This document shows, one piece after another, positions 25,571 through 36,200 of a DNA stretch of 64,000 bases. The stretch comes from JABDQZ01 sp963801985 (GTDB taxonomy: Bacteria; Pseudomonadota; Gammaproteobacteria; Chromatiales; Chromatiaceae), in NCBI GenBank assembly GCA_963801985.1, contig CAWDGV010000006.1, positions 1 to 64,000 on the forward strand, given 5' to 3'. A model generated the notes under the pieces. That model saw only the letters and a list, made by a program, of their open reading frames with translations, did no database searches and was not told the origin of the DNA. The first letter of the stretch is position 1. Each line of letters opens with the position of its first letter. The position numbers and the translations under genes were made by a program.

Positions 25571-27750
25571 ACAGGTTCGCCAATATCTACCTGCTCTGGA
25601 CTTAGAAATTTTCTTGCATATTCGAGATGCATACCTGAATTGATGAACAAGTTATAAAGCTCAGCATCAATATGCTGATCCTTTACCATAAAGCTCATAA
25701 TCTTCATTGCTTCACTGACTGTCTTTGCCTTTTTATAAGGCCTGTCACTCGCTGTCAGTGCTTCAAAGATATCCGCAATAGCTATGATCCTGTCGGGTAT
25801 CGATAAATCCTTAACGCCCAGTTTGCGAGGATACCCCGTACCAATCAATGTTTCATGATGATTGCCAGCAAACCTGGGGACACGTTCAAGGTATTTGGGC
25901 AAAGGCAATTGCTCGAGCATCTGAATAGTTGCAATGATATGGTGATTAATGACAAATCGCTCTTCTGGCGTGAGTGTTCCTTTCTCAATGCACAGGTTAT
26001 AAAGTTCGCCATAATTGTATTCATTAAAAGGCACATCCAGCTTAAAGCCCTGCTGCTTGTAACCTTCATAATCAAAATTCCTTCTTTCAATAATATGCTC
26101 TGGCTTGTCTGACAGGAGTTTTTCAACAACAGGAAGTTCTTTTTCCGTATACCGGCTTTTCTCAATATCTGACAGCCCGAGGGTATTATCGAAATTACGC
26201 ACCCAGGTTCTCTCAGCAATTTTTTTCAAGCGGCTTTTCTTGTCTTCATCCAGAAACTCACCTCCAATATTGCATGCCGCTACAAAGTTGAAATCCTCCT
26301 GCAATTTCGCCTTGCCAAGCAAGGCATCAGCGTGACTGATTTCTTCTGTTAACTCCTGTATCTCAATATCCCGCCATAAAACCTCAAAACGCGTTCTTAT
26401 CTCGTGAATTCGATTATTGATCGTTTCCAGTTTTGTTGCCTTGTCTACCACATATTCCGGCGTGACAACTTTTCCGCAATCATGCAGCCAGGCAGCTATT
26501 TCAAATTCTCTAATTTCATCATCCGAGTGCAGCGTAAATTCAAAATCATCTGAGTCACTTGCCGCCTGGGCAAGCATAATTGCAATCTCCGGCACCCTGT
26601 TACAGTGGCCTCCCGTGTAAGAGGACTTCTGGTCTATCGCACCACTTATCAGCTTGATAAAACCTTCAAAAAGTTCTTCCTGTTGCCTGGCATAAGTTTT
26701 TACTGACTGGCTCATTTCAACCAGGGATTGGGAAAGCGCGTATAACTCAGCGATATGTGTATCAATGACAGACACCTTGTCATACTGGCGCTTTTTTACC
26801 CGCTCGTTTTCACGCATCAAAAGTCTGATCGGCTTAATCAGCAGACTGGTAATAAAATAGATGACTGGTAGTGCAAAGAGCACCACAACCAGCGCCGCAT
26901 AAACCGAGAGCTGTATCTTTTCGACATAGGGTGCAAGCAGGATATCTCTTGGTACAGAAATTCCAATAAAGGTCCCTTTATTGGCCATTGGTGCTCTAAA
27001 GTCGAATATATCAACTGAAGCTAGCGGGCCTGATGAAACAATTTTTTCCCCATCCACTTCAAAAAATATTTCGCTTTGCTCATAAGGTTTCAGCTGTAAC
27101 AAAAGACTTTCAAGACCGGCCAGGGTCAGGTCGAATCCCAAAACCTGCTCGCCTGTATTAAGTGAAAATGTAATACCAGGCTGGTCCAGGCTTGAAAAAA
27201 TATAAGGTCGGGTTGTAATCACATCACGTGACTTTTTTGCTTCCTGAAACCAGGGACGTTTGGTAGGAAAGTAGTCTGTTTTGGCTTCTGATTCTGCCAG
27301 TATATTTTTATTGCCATCAAGGAACTGGATTTTTTTAATATCCTGATGAATATTTATAACCATCCAGCGCGCATTTTTAGGTGCTCCAAGCTTATCTTTT
27401 ATTGCTGGACCAGTTAAATTTGCGACCTGGTAAAAGCTGTTATCTGCTTTACCTGTATAAATTGAATAGAAATCCGGCTGCAACTCAAGTGATCGAATAA
27501 ACAACTCAAGAGGCTGCTCAGCAATCGTCTCAGATGAAAGAAATGCAAGCAAAGTGCTCACTTCCTCTTTCCTGCCATGCAAATGGGTTACAACTGTTTT
27601 ACTGATTTGCTCGAAATAATTTTTTGCTGCGGATTCCGCGAGCTCATTAGCAAACCTGTATTCAAGAAAGATCAACAGGCCTGAAACACCACCCAGCACA
27701 ATTAAAAGGACTGTTAATAGACTTATTCTTATCGAAACTTTACCAGGCAA
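25567..27750 (-). CDS. membrane-bound sensor with HAMP and HD-GYP domain (predicted c-di-GMP phosphodiesterase)
   Basis: A 727-residue protein. It has an N-terminal helix (residues 7-28), a periplasmic dCACHE-like sensor (about 30-275), a second helix (about 280-305), a HAMP region, then an HD-GYP domain. The HD motif is AAWLHDCGKVVTP, preceded by YTGGHCNRVPEIA. The GYP portion is NHHETLIGTGYPRKL, followed by IIAIADIFEALTASDRPYKK. HD-GYP enzymes hydrolyse cyclic di-GMP; the canonical HHE-x-x-DGxGYP has Ile-Gly here in place of Asp-Gly. A TTG start at 27750 is supported by AGGGG eight bases upstream. Insertions inside the HD domain (about residues 430-560) make it longer than usual. Confidence 0.88.
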   Translation of the reverse strand: MPGKVSIRISLLTVLLIVLGGVSGLLIFLEYRFANELAESAAKNYFEQISKTVVTHLHGRKEEVSTLLAFLSSETIAEQPLELFIRSLELQPDFYSIYTGKADNSFYQVANLTGPAIKDKLGAPKNARWMVINIHQDIKKIQFLDGNKNILAESEAKTDYFPTKRPWFQEAKKSRDVITTRPYIFSSLDQPGITFSLNTGEQVLGFDLTLAGLESLLLQLKPYEQSEIFFEVDGEKIVSSGPLASVDIFDFRAPMANKGTFIGISVPRDILLAPYVEKIQLSVYAALVVVLFALPVIYFITSLLIKPIRLLMRENERVKKRQYDKVSVIDTHIAELYALSQSLVEMSQSVKTYARQQEELFEGFIKLISGAIDQKSSYTGGHCNRVPEIAIMLAQAASDSDDFEFTLHSDDEIREFEIAAWLHDCGKVVTPEYVVDKATKLETINNRIHEIRTRFEVLWRDIEIQELTEEISHADALLGKAKLQEDFNFVAACNIGGEFLDEDKKSRLKKIAERTWVRNFDNTLGLSDIEKSRYTEKELPVVEKLLSDKPEHIIERRNFDYEGYKQQGFKLDVPFNEYNYGELYNLCIEKGTLTPEERFVINHHIIATIQMLEQLPLPKYLERVPRFAGNHHETLIGTGYPRKLGVKDLSIPDRIIAIADIFEALTASDRPYKKAKTVSEAMKIMSFMVKDQHIDAELYNLFINSGMHLEYARKFLSPEQVDIGEPV

Positions 27751-27923
27751 TTGATATCCCCTTCCCTAAAATAATTCTTCTTTTCGACAAAGAATGAAGA
27801 CATGCTGTGAATTCAGACGAGGAAGTTGCGTTCGGGTTTGCCCTGCCGCTAACGCAAAAGACAGATGACGGGTCCAGCCTGATTAATTCGGCGCCTGATC
27901 CAACAAAACAAGCTCAAATCTGC

Positions 27924-30530
27924 TTAACCGAGCTTATCTGTAACCCATTGCTCCACGGACGCAAGCGCTGCCGGTAATGCAGCCGGATCGTTACCACCAG
28001 CCTGGGCCATGTCAGGTCGACCACCACCTTTACCTCCGACCTGCTCAGCTACAAACTTGACCAGATCTCCGGCACGAACTTTGCCGGTAGCATCCTTGGT
28101 CACCCCGGCAACCAGGCTGACTTTATCTCCATCAACCGCAGCCAGTACGATAACCGCAGAACCCAGCTTGTTTTTCAGCTGGTCCATTGTTTCCCGGAGC
28201 GCCTTGACATCTGCACCCTCAAGCTTGGTCGCCAGGAGTTTTGTGCCATTAATTTCAACAGCGGATGACGCCAGGTCAGAGCCCGCAGCACTGGCCAGTT
28301 TTGACTTGAGCTGGTCCAGTTCCTTTTCGAGTTTGCGGTTTTTTTCCAGCAACTGGGCAAGCTTGTCTTCCACGTCATCCCGACCAGCCTTGATTAATTG
28401 CGCAACGCGGCTTAATGCCTGCTCTTCGGACTGCACCCAGTCCATCGCCGTGGCGCCGGTAACACCCTCGATACGGCGCACGCCTGAAGCAATACCGGTT
28501 TCCACGGTGATTTTAAACAGACCAATATCACCGACGGCATTGACATGAGTACCACCACACAATTCTGTCGAAAAGTCCCCCATGCTCAACACACGCACAT
28601 CGTCATCGTATTTTTCACCAAACAATGCCATCGCACCTGAATTACGTGCGTCATCCAGCGACATGATTCGGGTTTCGACCGGGTAATTTTTACGAACCTG
28701 TTCGTTCACCAACTTTTCGATCTCGATCAACTGCTCATGACTAACAGGCTCAAAATGGGAAAAGTCAAAACGCAGACGACTGGCATCAACCATGGATCCT
28801 TTCTGCTGCACATGATCGCCCAAAACCTGTCTTAACGCGGCGTGTAACAGGTGCGTTGCCGAGTGATTCAATGCCGTAGCTTTTCTCACTGAGGAGTCCA
28901 CATCTGCGACCACCTTGTCACCTACACGAAACTGGCCTTCATTCAATTTACCAATATGGCCAAAAATATCGCCACCCTGTTTGCGTGTATCAGCAACCTG
29001 GAACTCAGCGCCACCAGCTTGCTTGAGATAACCGTGATCTCCTACCTGACCACCTGACTCGGCATAAAAAGGCGTTTTATTTAGAATGACTACACCGGCA
29101 TCACCGGCGGCCAGGCTATCAGTTTCTTCACCATCCTTGTAAAGCGCGATGATCGTTGCTTCATCTTCCAGGTTTTCATACCCGGTAAAATCTGTTTTAC
29201 CTTCCAGGGTGACCTGTACTGACTGGTCAGAAGCAAACTGACTGGCTGCACGGGCCCGTTCACGCTGGCCCTGCATTTCATGCTCAAAGCCATCCATATC
29301 CAGCTGCAATTCCTTTTCACGCGCAATATCGGCTGTCAGGTCTGTCGGGAATCCATAGGTATCGTAAAGCTTGAAGACCACTTCGCCCGGGATAACTTTT
29401 CCATCGAGATCGGCTATCGCTTCGTCGAGTATTTTCATCCCCTGCTCAATCGTCTCGGCAAAACGCTGCTCTTCATGCAGTAAAACTTTCTTAACGTGAT
29501 CAACAGCCTTGCTCAACTCCGGATAAGCTTCACCCATCTGCTCGTTGAGGGCCTCAGTCAGTTTGTAGAAAAACGGTTGTTTTTGCCCCAGCTGGTAACC
29601 ATGACGGATGGCGCGACGAATAATGCGACGCAATACATATCCGCGCCCTTCATTACCCGGCGTGACGCCGTCGACGATCAGGAAAGCACAGGAACGGATG
29701 TGGTCGGCTATAACCCGTAAAGATTTATTTTCCAGGTCTTTTTCACCTGTGAGTTCAGAAGCTGACTTAATCAAGGCCTGAAACAGATCAATCTCATAAT
29801 TGGAATGCACGCCCTGCATCACTGCAGCCAGTCGCTCCAGCCCCATACCAGTATCCACCGAGGGCTTGGGCAGATCAGTCATGTTGCCATCAGCATCACG
29901 ATTGAACTGCATAAAAACCAGGTTCCATATTTCAATATAGCGATCACCGTCTTCTTCAGGCGACCCTGGCGGACCACCCCAGACGTTTGCACCGTGATCA
30001 TAAAATATTTCAGTACAGGGGCCACAGGGACCCGTATCACCCATGGACCAGAAATTATCTTTCGCACCGCAACGGGAAAAACGCGCCGGATCAATCTGCA
30101 TTTCCTTCAGCCAGATATCTTCGGCCTCCTGGTCTTTTTCATAAACAGTCACCCAAAGCCTGTCTTTAGGCAGACCGAGTTCCCTGGTTAGAAAATCCCA
30201 GGCAAATTGAATGGCTTCACGCTTGAAGTAATCTCCAAAACTGAAGTTGCCCAGCATTTCAAAAAACGTGTGATGACGTGCGGTATAACCCACATTTTCA
30301 AGGTCATTATGCTTACCGCCTGCCCTGACACAGCGCTGCGAAGATGTCGCACGTGAATAATTGCGTTTATCGCGGCCAATAAACACATCCTTGAATTGCA
30401 CCATTCCTGCATTGGTAAACAACAGGGTTGGGTCATTTCCCGGCACGAGTGGACTGGATTCAACAGGCGTATGTCCCTGTTGTTCAAAATAATCCAGAAA
30501 AGCTTTGCGAAGTTGGGCAGTGGTTTTCAT
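27924..30530 (-). CDS. alaS: alanyl-tRNA synthetase
   Basis: A full-length 868-residue class II synthetase that charges tRNA-Ala. The N-terminal catalytic core reads LRKAFLDYFEQQGHTPVESS, TNAGMVQFKDVFIGRDKR, then HHTFFEMLGNFSFGDYFKRE. The editing domain has zinc ligands in NHSATHLLHAALRQVLG and ELCGGTHVNAVGDIG. The C-terminal DHHA1 domain includes GGKGGGRPDMAQAGG. It is part of the conserved block recA-recX-alaS-lysC-csrA. Intact, native ATG at 30530. Confidence 0.97.
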   Translation of the reverse strand: MKTTAQLRKAFLDYFEQQGHTPVESSPLVPGNDPTLLFTNAGMVQFKDVFIGRDKRNYSRATSSQRCVRAGGKHNDLENVGYTARHHTFFEMLGNFSFGDYFKREAIQFAWDFLTRELGLPKDRLWVTVYEKDQEAEDIWLKEMQIDPARFSRCGAKDNFWSMGDTGPCGPCTEIFYDHGANVWGGPPGSPEEDGDRYIEIWNLVFMQFNRDADGNMTDLPKPSVDTGMGLERLAAVMQGVHSNYEIDLFQALIKSASELTGEKDLENKSLRVIADHIRSCAFLIVDGVTPGNEGRGYVLRRIIRRAIRHGYQLGQKQPFFYKLTEALNEQMGEAYPELSKAVDHVKKVLLHEEQRFAETIEQGMKILDEAIADLDGKVIPGEVVFKLYDTYGFPTDLTADIAREKELQLDMDGFEHEMQGQRERARAASQFASDQSVQVTLEGKTDFTGYENLEDEATIIALYKDGEETDSLAAGDAGVVILNKTPFYAESGGQVGDHGYLKQAGGAEFQVADTRKQGGDIFGHIGKLNEGQFRVGDKVVADVDSSVRKATALNHSATHLLHAALRQVLGDHVQQKGSMVDASRLRFDFSHFEPVSHEQLIEIEKLVNEQVRKNYPVETRIMSLDDARNSGAMALFGEKYDDDVRVLSMGDFSTELCGGTHVNAVGDIGLFKITVETGIASGVRRIEGVTGATAMDWVQSEEQALSRVAQLIKAGRDDVEDKLAQLLEKNRKLEKELDQLKSKLASAAGSDLASSAVEINGTKLLATKLEGADVKALRETMDQLKNKLGSAVIVLAAVDGDKVSLVAGVTKDATGKVRAGDLVKFVAEQVGGKGGGRPDMAQAGGNDPAALPAALASVEQWVTDKLG

Positions 30531-30751
30531 AACAGCAATGGTCTTTTTACACAGACGCGAAGTTTATTATTTTAACTGCTTACTGTCACTTAATTGCCAG
30601 CTGATGGAGCTAATTTTCTGCATCGGCTTGCTGGTAGCCGCGCATGTTATCAGCACACGATATGGCGGAAGAATCATGGTAAGCGTCAAAATAGAGCAAA
30701 ATACCGGGGCCAGGCAATAACTTTCACCACCGATCCCTAGATCATTGAAAT

Positions 30752-31213
30752 TCAATCATCATTGAAAAGTTGTCGACGAATCAGGGAAGCTGGAAAACCG
30801 CGGTATTCAAGAAACCTTGCCCGCCTGGCACGCTCTGCAAAGTTTAACACGGGTGAGCCACCAAATTTTTTATCGAGCACTTTAGCCATCACATCTGACC
30901 ATTGCTCTGAATATACATCCAATGCCTGCTCGGCCAGATCATCGGCTACACCTTTTTCGCGCATTTCCTGCTCGATTCGAACCGGTCCAAAACCTCTGTT
31001 AATTCTGAAAGCTACGTACTGCTCAGAAAAGCGTTCGTCACTTAACAGGTTTTGATGCTGAAGGTCTTGCAGGACAATCTCTACCTCTTCAGCATCAAAA
31101 CCTCTCTTAAGTAGTTTGGTGCGCATTTGCCTGACAGTCTGCTCAGACTGCGAAAGTATTCTGACAGCCGCCTGTTCAATTTCTGTGCGCTGTTCGAGTT
31201 CAGTTGCAAACAA
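30752..31213 (-). CDS. recX: regulatory protein RecX
   Basis: A 153-residue modulator that binds RecA filaments and limits their extension. It has three tandem three-helix repeats: AAVRILSQSEQTVRQMRTKL, LKRGFDAEEVEIVLQDLQHQ and NLLSDERFSEQYVAFRINRG, followed by GPVRIEQEMREKGVADDLAE. Located 17 bases downstream of recA on the same strand, so it is co-transcribed and presumably SOS-regulated with it. Length is normal and the frame is intact. Confidence 0.92.
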   Translation of the reverse strand: MFATELEQRTEIEQAAVRILSQSEQTVRQMRTKLLKRGFDAEEVEIVLQDLQHQNLLSDERFSEQYVAFRINRGFGPVRIEQEMREKGVADDLAEQALDVYSEQWSDVMAKVLDKKFGGSPVLNFAERARRARFLEYRGFPASLIRRQLFNDD

Positions 31214-31230
31214 CGGTTAATATCTCCGTA

Positions 31231-32274
31231 TTAATCTTGCTTGACCGTATCTTCCACTTCAGGCTGTTCTTTCTGATCTGCTTCAGGAAAAGCGACAGCC
31301 CTGATTTTACCTTCTATTTCCCTGGCAAGATCAACATTGTCTTTCAGGAAGTTTCGTACATTATCCTTACCCTGACCAATTCGGTCACCCTTGTAGCTGT
31401 ACCAGGAACCGGACTTCTCGATAATGCCATGTGCAACACCAAGCTCGATAATTTCACCCTCCCGGGAAATACCTTCACCATAGAGAATTTCAAACTGCGC
31501 CTGCTTGAAAGGCGGTGCGACCTTGTTCTTGACCACTTTGACGCGCGTTTCGTTACCGATAACTTCGTCGCCTTTCTTGATCGCGCCGATACGACGGATA
31601 TCCATACGCACAGATGCGTAGAACTTCAGCGCATTACCACCGGTGGTGGTTTCCGGGCTACCAAACATGACACCAATCTTCATCCGAATCTGGTTGATGA
31701 ATATCACGATACAGTTTGGAGCGCTTGATATTCGCCAGTCAGTTTGCGCAGCGCCTGGGACATCAGCCGCGCCTGCAGGCCAACATGGGAATCTCCCATG
31801 TCACCTTCAATTTCAGCACGTGGGTGTCAGTGCCGCAACCGAGTCAACCACTACCACGTCAACGGCACCTGAACGTACCAGCATGTCGGTAATTTCCAGT
31901 GCCTGTTCGCCGGTATCCGGCTGGGACACCAGCAGTTCATCCATATCAACACCCAGTTTTTCAGCATAGTCAGGATCAAGCGCGTGTTCGGCATCGACGA
32001 AAGCCGCGGTGCCACCCTGCTTTCTGGGATTCAGCAACAATATGCAGCGTCAGCGTGGTTTTGCCGGAAGATTCCGGACCATAGATTTCGACTACCCTGC
32101 CTTTGGGCACCCCACCAATACCCAGGGCGATATCCAGGCCGAAGGAACCAGTGGAAATAGCTTCCACATTACTATGCCGGCGCCATCCCCCATGCGCATA
32201 ACCGAGCCTTTTCCAAACTGCTTTTCGATCTGCCCCAGTGCCGCAGCCAGTGCTTTTTTACGATTTTCGTCCAT
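31231..32274 (-). CDS. recA: recombinase RecA (at least five frame changes in the sequence)
   Basis: RecA, the strand-exchange ATPase and LexA co-protease. All parts of a normal 348-codon gene are present: MDENRKKALAAALGQIEKQF, the Walker A region EIYGPESSGKTTLTLHIVAE, VDAEHALDPDYAEKLGVDMD, Walker B VDVVVVDSVAALTP, loop L1 (GDMGDSHVGLQARLMSQALR), FINQIRMKIGVMFGSPETTT and the C-terminus ending EVEDTVKQD. These pieces lie in alternating frames, with shifts near 32165, 32035, 31825, 31740 and 31712. A real cell could not function normally with such a gene, so I read these as sequence errors. Strong ribosome binding site GGAGGGG before ATG 32274. Confidence 0.93.
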
Positions 32275-32325
32275 TTCACCCCTCCAGGTAGAATAACTGT
32301 GTTGGTTGTTTGTTCTCTTTACGTT

Positions 32326-32341
32326 CTCTATTATGGCACAG
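32326..32341 (-). promoter_or_regulatory. possible LexA (SOS) box upstream of recA
   Basis: On the minus strand CTGT-N8-AGAG, preceded by TA. It is one base short of the CTGT-N8-ACAG consensus and lies about 50 bases before the recA start, where an SOS operator is expected. Confidence 0.4.
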
Positions 32342-32386
32342 TATAAGACTCAAAACATGAGTCTGCAAAAAAGATTTTTTATTTTT

Positions 32387-32887
32387 TTATTCCAGCAGCC
32401 CCAGCAGTTGATCCAAAACAAAAATTACCGACTGCATTCTGACCTGCTCTCGATCACCACCGAAGCTCATTCGAGTTGTTGTTATGACTTTTCCCGAAAC
32501 AGCAAAAGCAAAACAAACTGTACCCACCGGCTTTTCTGGCGTACCGCCGCCGGGGCCCGCTATACCGGTTATTGACACCGCAGCCTGGGCATCACTGGAA
32601 TTAACCACGCCTTCAACCATGGCCAGGGCAACCTGTTCACTGACTGCACCATACTGGTCAAGCAGCCCGGTAGCCACTCCCAGCATCTGAATCTTTGCCG
32701 CATTACTGTAAGTCACGTAGGCCCGGTCAAACCATGCACTGGAACCCGGCTGATCGGTACAAAGTTTTGCCAGCAGGCCACCGGTACAGGACTCGGCACA
32801 GGCCAGCTGAATATCTTTGGCCAACAATTTTTGCGCCAATTGCCTGACCCGATCTTCCGCCTGTTGCGTTAATTGATGTATATCCAT
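32387..32887 (-). CDS. pncC: nicotinamide-nucleotide amidohydrolase PncC (CinA C-terminal family)
   Basis: A 166-residue enzyme that deamidates nicotinamide mononucleotide to nicotinate mononucleotide in NAD recycling. Family motifs: LACAESCTGGLLAKLCTDQP near the N-terminus (catalytic Ser-Thr region), AYVTYSNAAKIQMLGV, then AAVSITGIAGPGGGTPEKPV followed by GTVCFAFAV. Stand-alone form without the CinA N-terminal domain. It is upstream of recA on the same strand, a common gammaproteobacterial arrangement (ygaD-recA). Confidence 0.92.
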   Translation of the reverse strand: MDIHQLTQQAEDRVRQLAQKLLAKDIQLACAESCTGGLLAKLCTDQPGSSAWFDRAYVTYSNAAKIQMLGVATGLLDQYGAVSEQVALAMVEGVVNSSDAQAAVSITGIAGPGGGTPEKPVGTVCFAFAVSGKVITTTRMSFGGDREQVRMQSVIFVLDQLLGLLE

Positions 32888-32967
32888 TTTGTAAGGTTAA
32901 TCCCGCTGTGGATTATTTTTCGGTACACTTGCCCGCCATACATGACTGTAATAACGGGTAAAGAGAT

Positions 32968-33246
32968 ATGTCAAAAGAAATTCTGGTAGAACACAATGCA
33001 ACTCCAATGAAACTGGAAGTCATAGGCGTTTATGACTGGCCAATCTGGAAGAAAGAAGCTTCGACCTTTGACTGGCAATATGACCAGCAGGAAACCTGTT
33101 ACATTATTCGCGGAGAATTCACGGTCACGCCAGAGGGCGGTTCACCCCAGCAATTCAAGCGTGGTGACCTGATTACCTTCCCGCAGGGCATGAAATGCAC
33201 CTGGGAAATCACCAAGGATGTTGAAAAACATTACGACTTTCAGTGA
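32968..33246 (+). CDS. small cupin protein (DUF861-like)
   Basis: A 92-residue single-domain cupin: FDWQYDQQETCYIIRGEFTV gives the E-x-x-Y-x-I-x-x-G-x-F strand, and GDLITFPQGMKCTWEITKDV the second motif. The metal ligands of classical cupins are partly missing (no HxH), as in the EutQ/DUF861-type EGxAx cupins. Divergent from pncC. Cytosolic. Function unknown; possibly a small-molecule-binding protein. Confidence 0.8.
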   Translation: MSKEILVEHNATPMKLEVIGVYDWPIWKKEASTFDWQYDQQETCYIIRGEFTVTPEGGSPQQFKRGDLITFPQGMKCTWEITKDVEKHYDFQ

Positions 33247-33250
33247 CGCC

Positions 33251-36200
33251 TCATCCAGGTAAAAGAGGAATCTCTTCTATCGGCATAGGCTTGCCTATGC
33301 CGTACCCCTGCACATAGTCCACTTTCATTTCGAACATTTTAACGGCAATCATTTCGTTTTCCACGAACTCTGCCACGGTTTTCATGCCCATCACATGGCC
33401 AATGGTATTGATTGCATTCACCATGGCCGCATCAATGGGATCATCCAGGATGTCGCGCACAAACATGCCATCAATTTTCAGGGTATCGACATTAAGGTTT
33501 TTCAGATAACCAAATGAAGACAAACCACTGCCAAAATCATCCAGCGAAAAGCCACAGCCATAACTTTTGACCGCATCGATAAAGTGGTTTGCCTGCTGCA
33601 GATTGGCAATTGCCATGGTCTCGGTTACCTCAAACTGCATTTTTGAAGCCGGCACAAAACCGGAGTCCAGTAATGCAGTAACATGCTGCAGAACAGATTC
33701 CTCGCACATGGATTGCCCGGAAAGGTTAATCGTAAAATGCATTTCGGGATGGCAGCGGTGGGCATTACGTTTTAACCATTCGAAGGCATGGTCAATCACC
33801 CACATATCCAGCCTGTTAATCAGGTTATAGCGTTCTGCAGTAGGCAAAAAAGCACCCGGAGGGATCAACTCACCATCGTCACCCACCATTCTCAACAACA
33901 CTTCGTAATGCACGTAATCCTTGGATAAATCGGTCGGCTTGATTTCCTGCACAAACAAACGGAACTGGTCATGTTCCAGCGCCTTGGCAATACGGGGCGC
34001 CCAGAGCATTTCACCACTGCGCTGCATGAGGTTTTCATCGCTGGATTCATAGACGTGAACCCTGTTTCTGCCTGCATCCTTGGCTGCATAACAGGCGATA
34101 TCAGCATATTTCAAAGCATCAATATAGGTTGCCGTTGAACTGTCGATGCTGCAAATACCAATACTTACGCCAACCGTAAAAATCTTGTCTTCCCAGGCAA
34201 AACGATAGTCCTCAATCACCGAAAGAATGTCTTCAGCCTTGATACGCGCCTGCTCGATCGAACAGTTTTGAATCAACACTGCAAACTCATCACCACCCAG
34301 CCTGGCAAGCGTATCTGTCTCACGCAGGTGTTCTTTCAGCAGGCCACCAATCTGCTTGAGCATTTCATCACCAGCGACATGCCCGGAGGTATCGTTGACC
34401 ACTTTGAACTGGTCAAGATCAAGAAAGCACAAGGCATGATGCGAGGAATTTTGCGAAGCTGACAAAACGGCCTGTTCCAGCCTGATTTCGAATTCATTCC
34501 GGTTGATCAATCCCGTCAGGCTGTCATGAGCCGCCTGGTAGGACATTTTCTGTGAAGCCTTATAAGCCTCGGTAATATCCTGCTGCATGGCAACAAAGTG
34601 TGTAATGATCCCTTTATCATCAAGTATTGGCGCTATGTGTTCCATAACCCAGTATTCGCCGCCGCTCTTTTTTGTATTGCGGATCTCCCCCTGCCAGGGC
34701 TTGCCAGCATGCAGGTGGTACATAATATTCATTTGCCGCTCGGCATTATCACCACCCGCCCTGAGCGTCTGGTGCACTTCACCAATGACATCACCGGTCG
34801 AATAACCGGTTAAAGCAAAATATTGCGGATTTACGTATTCGATAATGCCTTTAACATCAGTAATGACAACAGCATTGGGACTGTATTGCACTGCCAGCGA
34901 CAATTTACGCAAACTGTCTGCACTATGCTGGCGCTCAATTTCCACGGCTGCCCTGACAGCAAAAATTTTCAGCAGGCGTTCCTTCAATTCAACATCACGC
35001 ATTTCCTTATGCGTCATTACCACCAGGATACCCAGCGGCTTGCCACTTGAATTATTGAGTCGAATTCCGGCATAGCCCTCAATTTCCATATCGACCAGAA
35101 TTCCATCATCAGGATAATGTTCAACTACAGAATCGGGAACAATGCATGCTGATTTCTCCATCGTTATTTGACACGGCGTATTCTTTAAATCGTAGGAAAA
35201 ATTCTCTCCCAGGTTACCATCACCAAAAAATGCCAGTGTGTTCACCTTTTTCTGGCCACTCTGGTAGTTGCCGACAAAGGCAAAATCAACTCGCAAAGCT
35301 CCTGCCAGTTCCCTCACCAGGGTCTTGAAAAAACTGCTCCCACTTTCAGCATCCAGTGCCTGGGCGATCTGGCCAATCAGGTTATCTTTTTCCTTTTCAC
35401 GCAATTGAGCCTGCAGCATTCGACTTCGGAAAAAATAGTAAAAATACAAAACAGCGATCAGTGCCAGTAAAAGCAGGCCACCGAAAACAAGGTTCCTGAC
35501 ATCAACACCGTAATCAAACCGGACTGAAATCCATTCGCTCTGGATCCGGTTCCTGGTATCTTGAGATATTTGGGCTAACGCCTTATCCAGGATGGTCACC
35601 AGTTCCGGCCAGTCCTTCCTGACACCAAAACCCAGTTTGAAAGAATAAGGTGTCTGCGCCGCAATTTTCAGGTTGGTCAAGCCTTTCTGCTTGATCACAT
35701 GGGAAATACTGGCGAGGTTATCAACAAAATAATCCAGCCTGCCCAGAGCGACCGCTTCCAACCCCTCTTCCAGAGTTGAAAACTTTTTGAAGTTCATGTC
35801 CGGAAAATCCGTACTGAGCAGATCGAAGGAGGCATAACCGGCTACAACGCCAATTTTTTCCTTCAGGACGGCATTGATTCCACTGACAAACCCGGCATTA
35901 TCACGGGTGACAATCACCATAGGAAAATCAAGATAGGCTTTTGTAAAAGACAAAAACTCGCGTCTTTGGCTGGTATTCACCACGCAGGGAAAGACATCCA
36001 GCTCACCGCGCTTACCCTTTTCGACCGCCTCACTCCAACTCAGGCCGGCCAGAGGTTTCATCTGGATTCCCAACAAGCCGCCAATCACATCAACATAAGA
36101 AGATGCCAGCCCTTGGTAATGCCCCTGCGAATCAAAATATTCGAACGGGGCCCAGGCAGGATCGACACCCAAAAGGACTTTTGGGTGCTGCTTTAACCAT

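Noticed and set aside
31643..32296. Long plus-strand frames over recA
   Set aside because: Composition is the reverse complement of conserved RecA; these are shadows.
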